Positions 23,509-24,202 of a DNA stretch of 24,202 nucleotides are shown here, in pieces (within the stretch, counting starts at the first letter, position 1; each line of letters starts with the position of its first letter). The notes under the pieces are model-generated. The model did not search any database and was not told the DNA's origin. It worked only from the letters and a program-made list of their open reading frames with translations. Made by a program: the position numbers and the translations under genes. The stretch is from an uncultured Lachnospiraceae bacterium (GTDB lineage Bacteria; Bacillota; Clostridia; Lachnospirales; Lachnospiraceae). The DNA lies in the NCBI GenBank assembly GCA_910577165.1, contig CAJTLX010000049.1, positions 1 to 24,202 of the forward strand, given 5' to 3'.

Positions 23509-24042
23509 ATGGATGTTTTTGAGAAGGTACAAGACATTGTAAAGGCAGCAAGTGATAAGACAAGCGAGATTATTGAAGTTTCCCGCTTAAAGGCAGGAAT
23601 TGCCGACGAGCGCAGGGCATTGACCGACCAGATGGCAAAACTTGGCGCGATCTACTATGAACTCTACAAAAACGGCGAAGTGCTTACGCCGGATGCAGTC
23701 AATATCTGCATGATTGCGGACAAGTACAGCTCAAAGATTGGGGAGCGTCAGGCGGAGCTTGACAAGATCAATGAGGCGAATGCAGCGAAGCGCGCGGCAA
23801 AAAATCCAGCACCGGTAAGCACTGAACAGGAATGCCCGGAGTGCGGCAGCAAAAATCCCGAAGGTGCGAAGTTTTGCTTTGACTGCGGCGCGAAACTCCC
23901 GGAAATTATCGACGTGGAAGCAAATGAGGTGGAAGACGAACCAGAACAGCCGAAGAAGCATTATTGCACAAGTTGTGGCGCAGAACTCAAAGAGGGAAAG
24001 AAGTTTTGCAGTGAGTGCGGAGCAAGAAACGAGGAAGAGTAG
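23509..24042 (+). CDS. double zinc-ribbon protein of unknown function
   Basis: The 177-aa product has a helical, coiled-coil-like N-terminal half (MDVFEKVQDIVKAASDKTSE, then IGERQAELDKINEANAAKR). Two short zinc ribbons follow: CPECGSKNPEGAKFCFDCG near residue 114 and CTSCGAELKEGKKFCSECG near 155, each with two CxxC knuckles, joined by an acidic linker. This layout is common in small Firmicute proteins of unknown role. I chose the ATG at 23509 because GGAGGAT lies 6 bases upstream; ATGs at 23494 and 23503 are alternatives. A strong terminator follows, so it forms its own transcription unit. No membrane segment is present. Confidence 0.85.
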   Translation: MDVFEKVQDIVKAASDKTSEIIEVSRLKAGIADERRALTDQMAKLGAIYYELYKNGEVLTPDAVNICMIADKYSSKIGERQAELDKINEANAAKRAAKNPAPVSTEQECPECGSKNPEGAKFCFDCGAKLPEIIDVEANEVEDEPEQPKKHYCTSCGAELKEGKKFCSECGARNEEE

Positions 24043-24055
24043 AAAAAATTAAGGA

Positions 24056-24092
24056 AAAAGGGAGACAGCAAAATTTGCTGTCTCCCTTTTTT
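24056..24092 (+). terminator. strong terminator after the zinc-ribbon gene
   Basis: A perfect stem GGGAGACAGCA / TGCTGTCTCCC, extended by an A-run pairing with the T-run, is followed by TTTTTT on the plus strand. Confidence 0.92.
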
Positions 24093-24202
24093 GTGGGGGG
24101 AGGATAAATACATATAAATGTGCATATTTATCTTTTTAAATATGCCAGTTATTCTTATCTAAGTTTACTGGACTCCGTCTTTTAACGTCTTCATTGTCGG
24201 GA
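24093..24202. other. AT-rich 3' edge of the window
   Basis: It contains a loose inverted repeat (GATAAATA / TATTTATC around 24104-24133). A short open frame on the minus strand enters from the right edge and stops at 24136, but it is too short to call as a gene. Confidence 0.3.

Noticed and set aside
24136..24202. Possible C-terminus of a minus-strand gene entering from the right edge
   Set aside because: Only about 21 codons are visible, another frame is equally plausible, and no motif can be recognised.
1..24202. CRISPR array, prophage structural genes, rRNA or plasmid origin
   Set aside because: No regularly spaced repeats, no capsid/terminase/integrase proteins and no rRNA-like sequence were seen on either strand.

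Overview
The window looks like a chromosomal stretch from a low-to-moderate GC Firmicute, most probably a gut or rumen Lachnospiraceae relative. Pointers are the strong GGAGG-type ribosome binding sites, TTG/GTG starts, A/T-rich intergenic DNA with sigma-A style promoters, a tRNA gene without encoded CCA, and protein families typical of that group. The species cannot be named from the sequence alone.

Bases 1 to about 6,800 form an accessory/defence island, AT-richer than the rest. It opens with the C-terminal end of a probable Rpn-type PD-(D/E)XK protein and an unknown 106-aa protein. A ruined type I restriction-modification locus follows: hsdM reduced by a large internal deletion to its two ends, an intact two-domain hsdS, and a short hsdR-like C-terminal remnant at 3514-3597. 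Between hsdS and that remnant lie two intact, overlapping genes, a PNKP-like 5'-OH polynucleotide kinase and a Thg1-like 3'-5' nucleotidyltransferase. Together they look like an RNA end-repair pair carried as cargo inside an hsd locus, and they are the best candidate here for an undescribed system. Next come an IS200/IS605-type TnpA, a C5-cytosine DNA methyltransferase preceded by an unlisted 57-aa ORF, and a protein with a DNA-modification-reader-like N-terminus. The last two minus-strand units end at hairpins sharing a 13-base sequence.

From about 7,000 the content becomes mostly chromosomal: an OGG1-like 8-oxoguanine glycosylase, a decayed HelD-type helicase pseudogene, release factor 3 (prfC), two overlapping family 2 glycosyltransferases, an ECF sigma factor overlapping a membrane anti-sigma-like protein, an acidic membrane-anchored protein, a CDF transporter with an Mn-type metal-site signature, tRNA-Gln(CTG), a TagF-like/GT4 fusion glycosyltransferase, a polysaccharide pyruvyl transferase family protein, a 992-aa secreted metallophosphatase/5'-nucleotidase on the minus strand, and a double zinc-ribbon protein.

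The glycosyltransferases and the pyruvyl transferase point to cell-surface polysaccharide or teichoic-acid-like polymer modification. The sigma gene has a GGGAAC-N17-CGTC element upstream that suggests autoregulation, and a weaker ECF-like element precedes the neighbouring acidic protein. Several large inverted repeats (11404-11495, 16919-16961, 16966-16994, 23456-23485) lie in leaders or between genes and are not all explained as terminators. All family calls come from reading motifs; no database search was possible.
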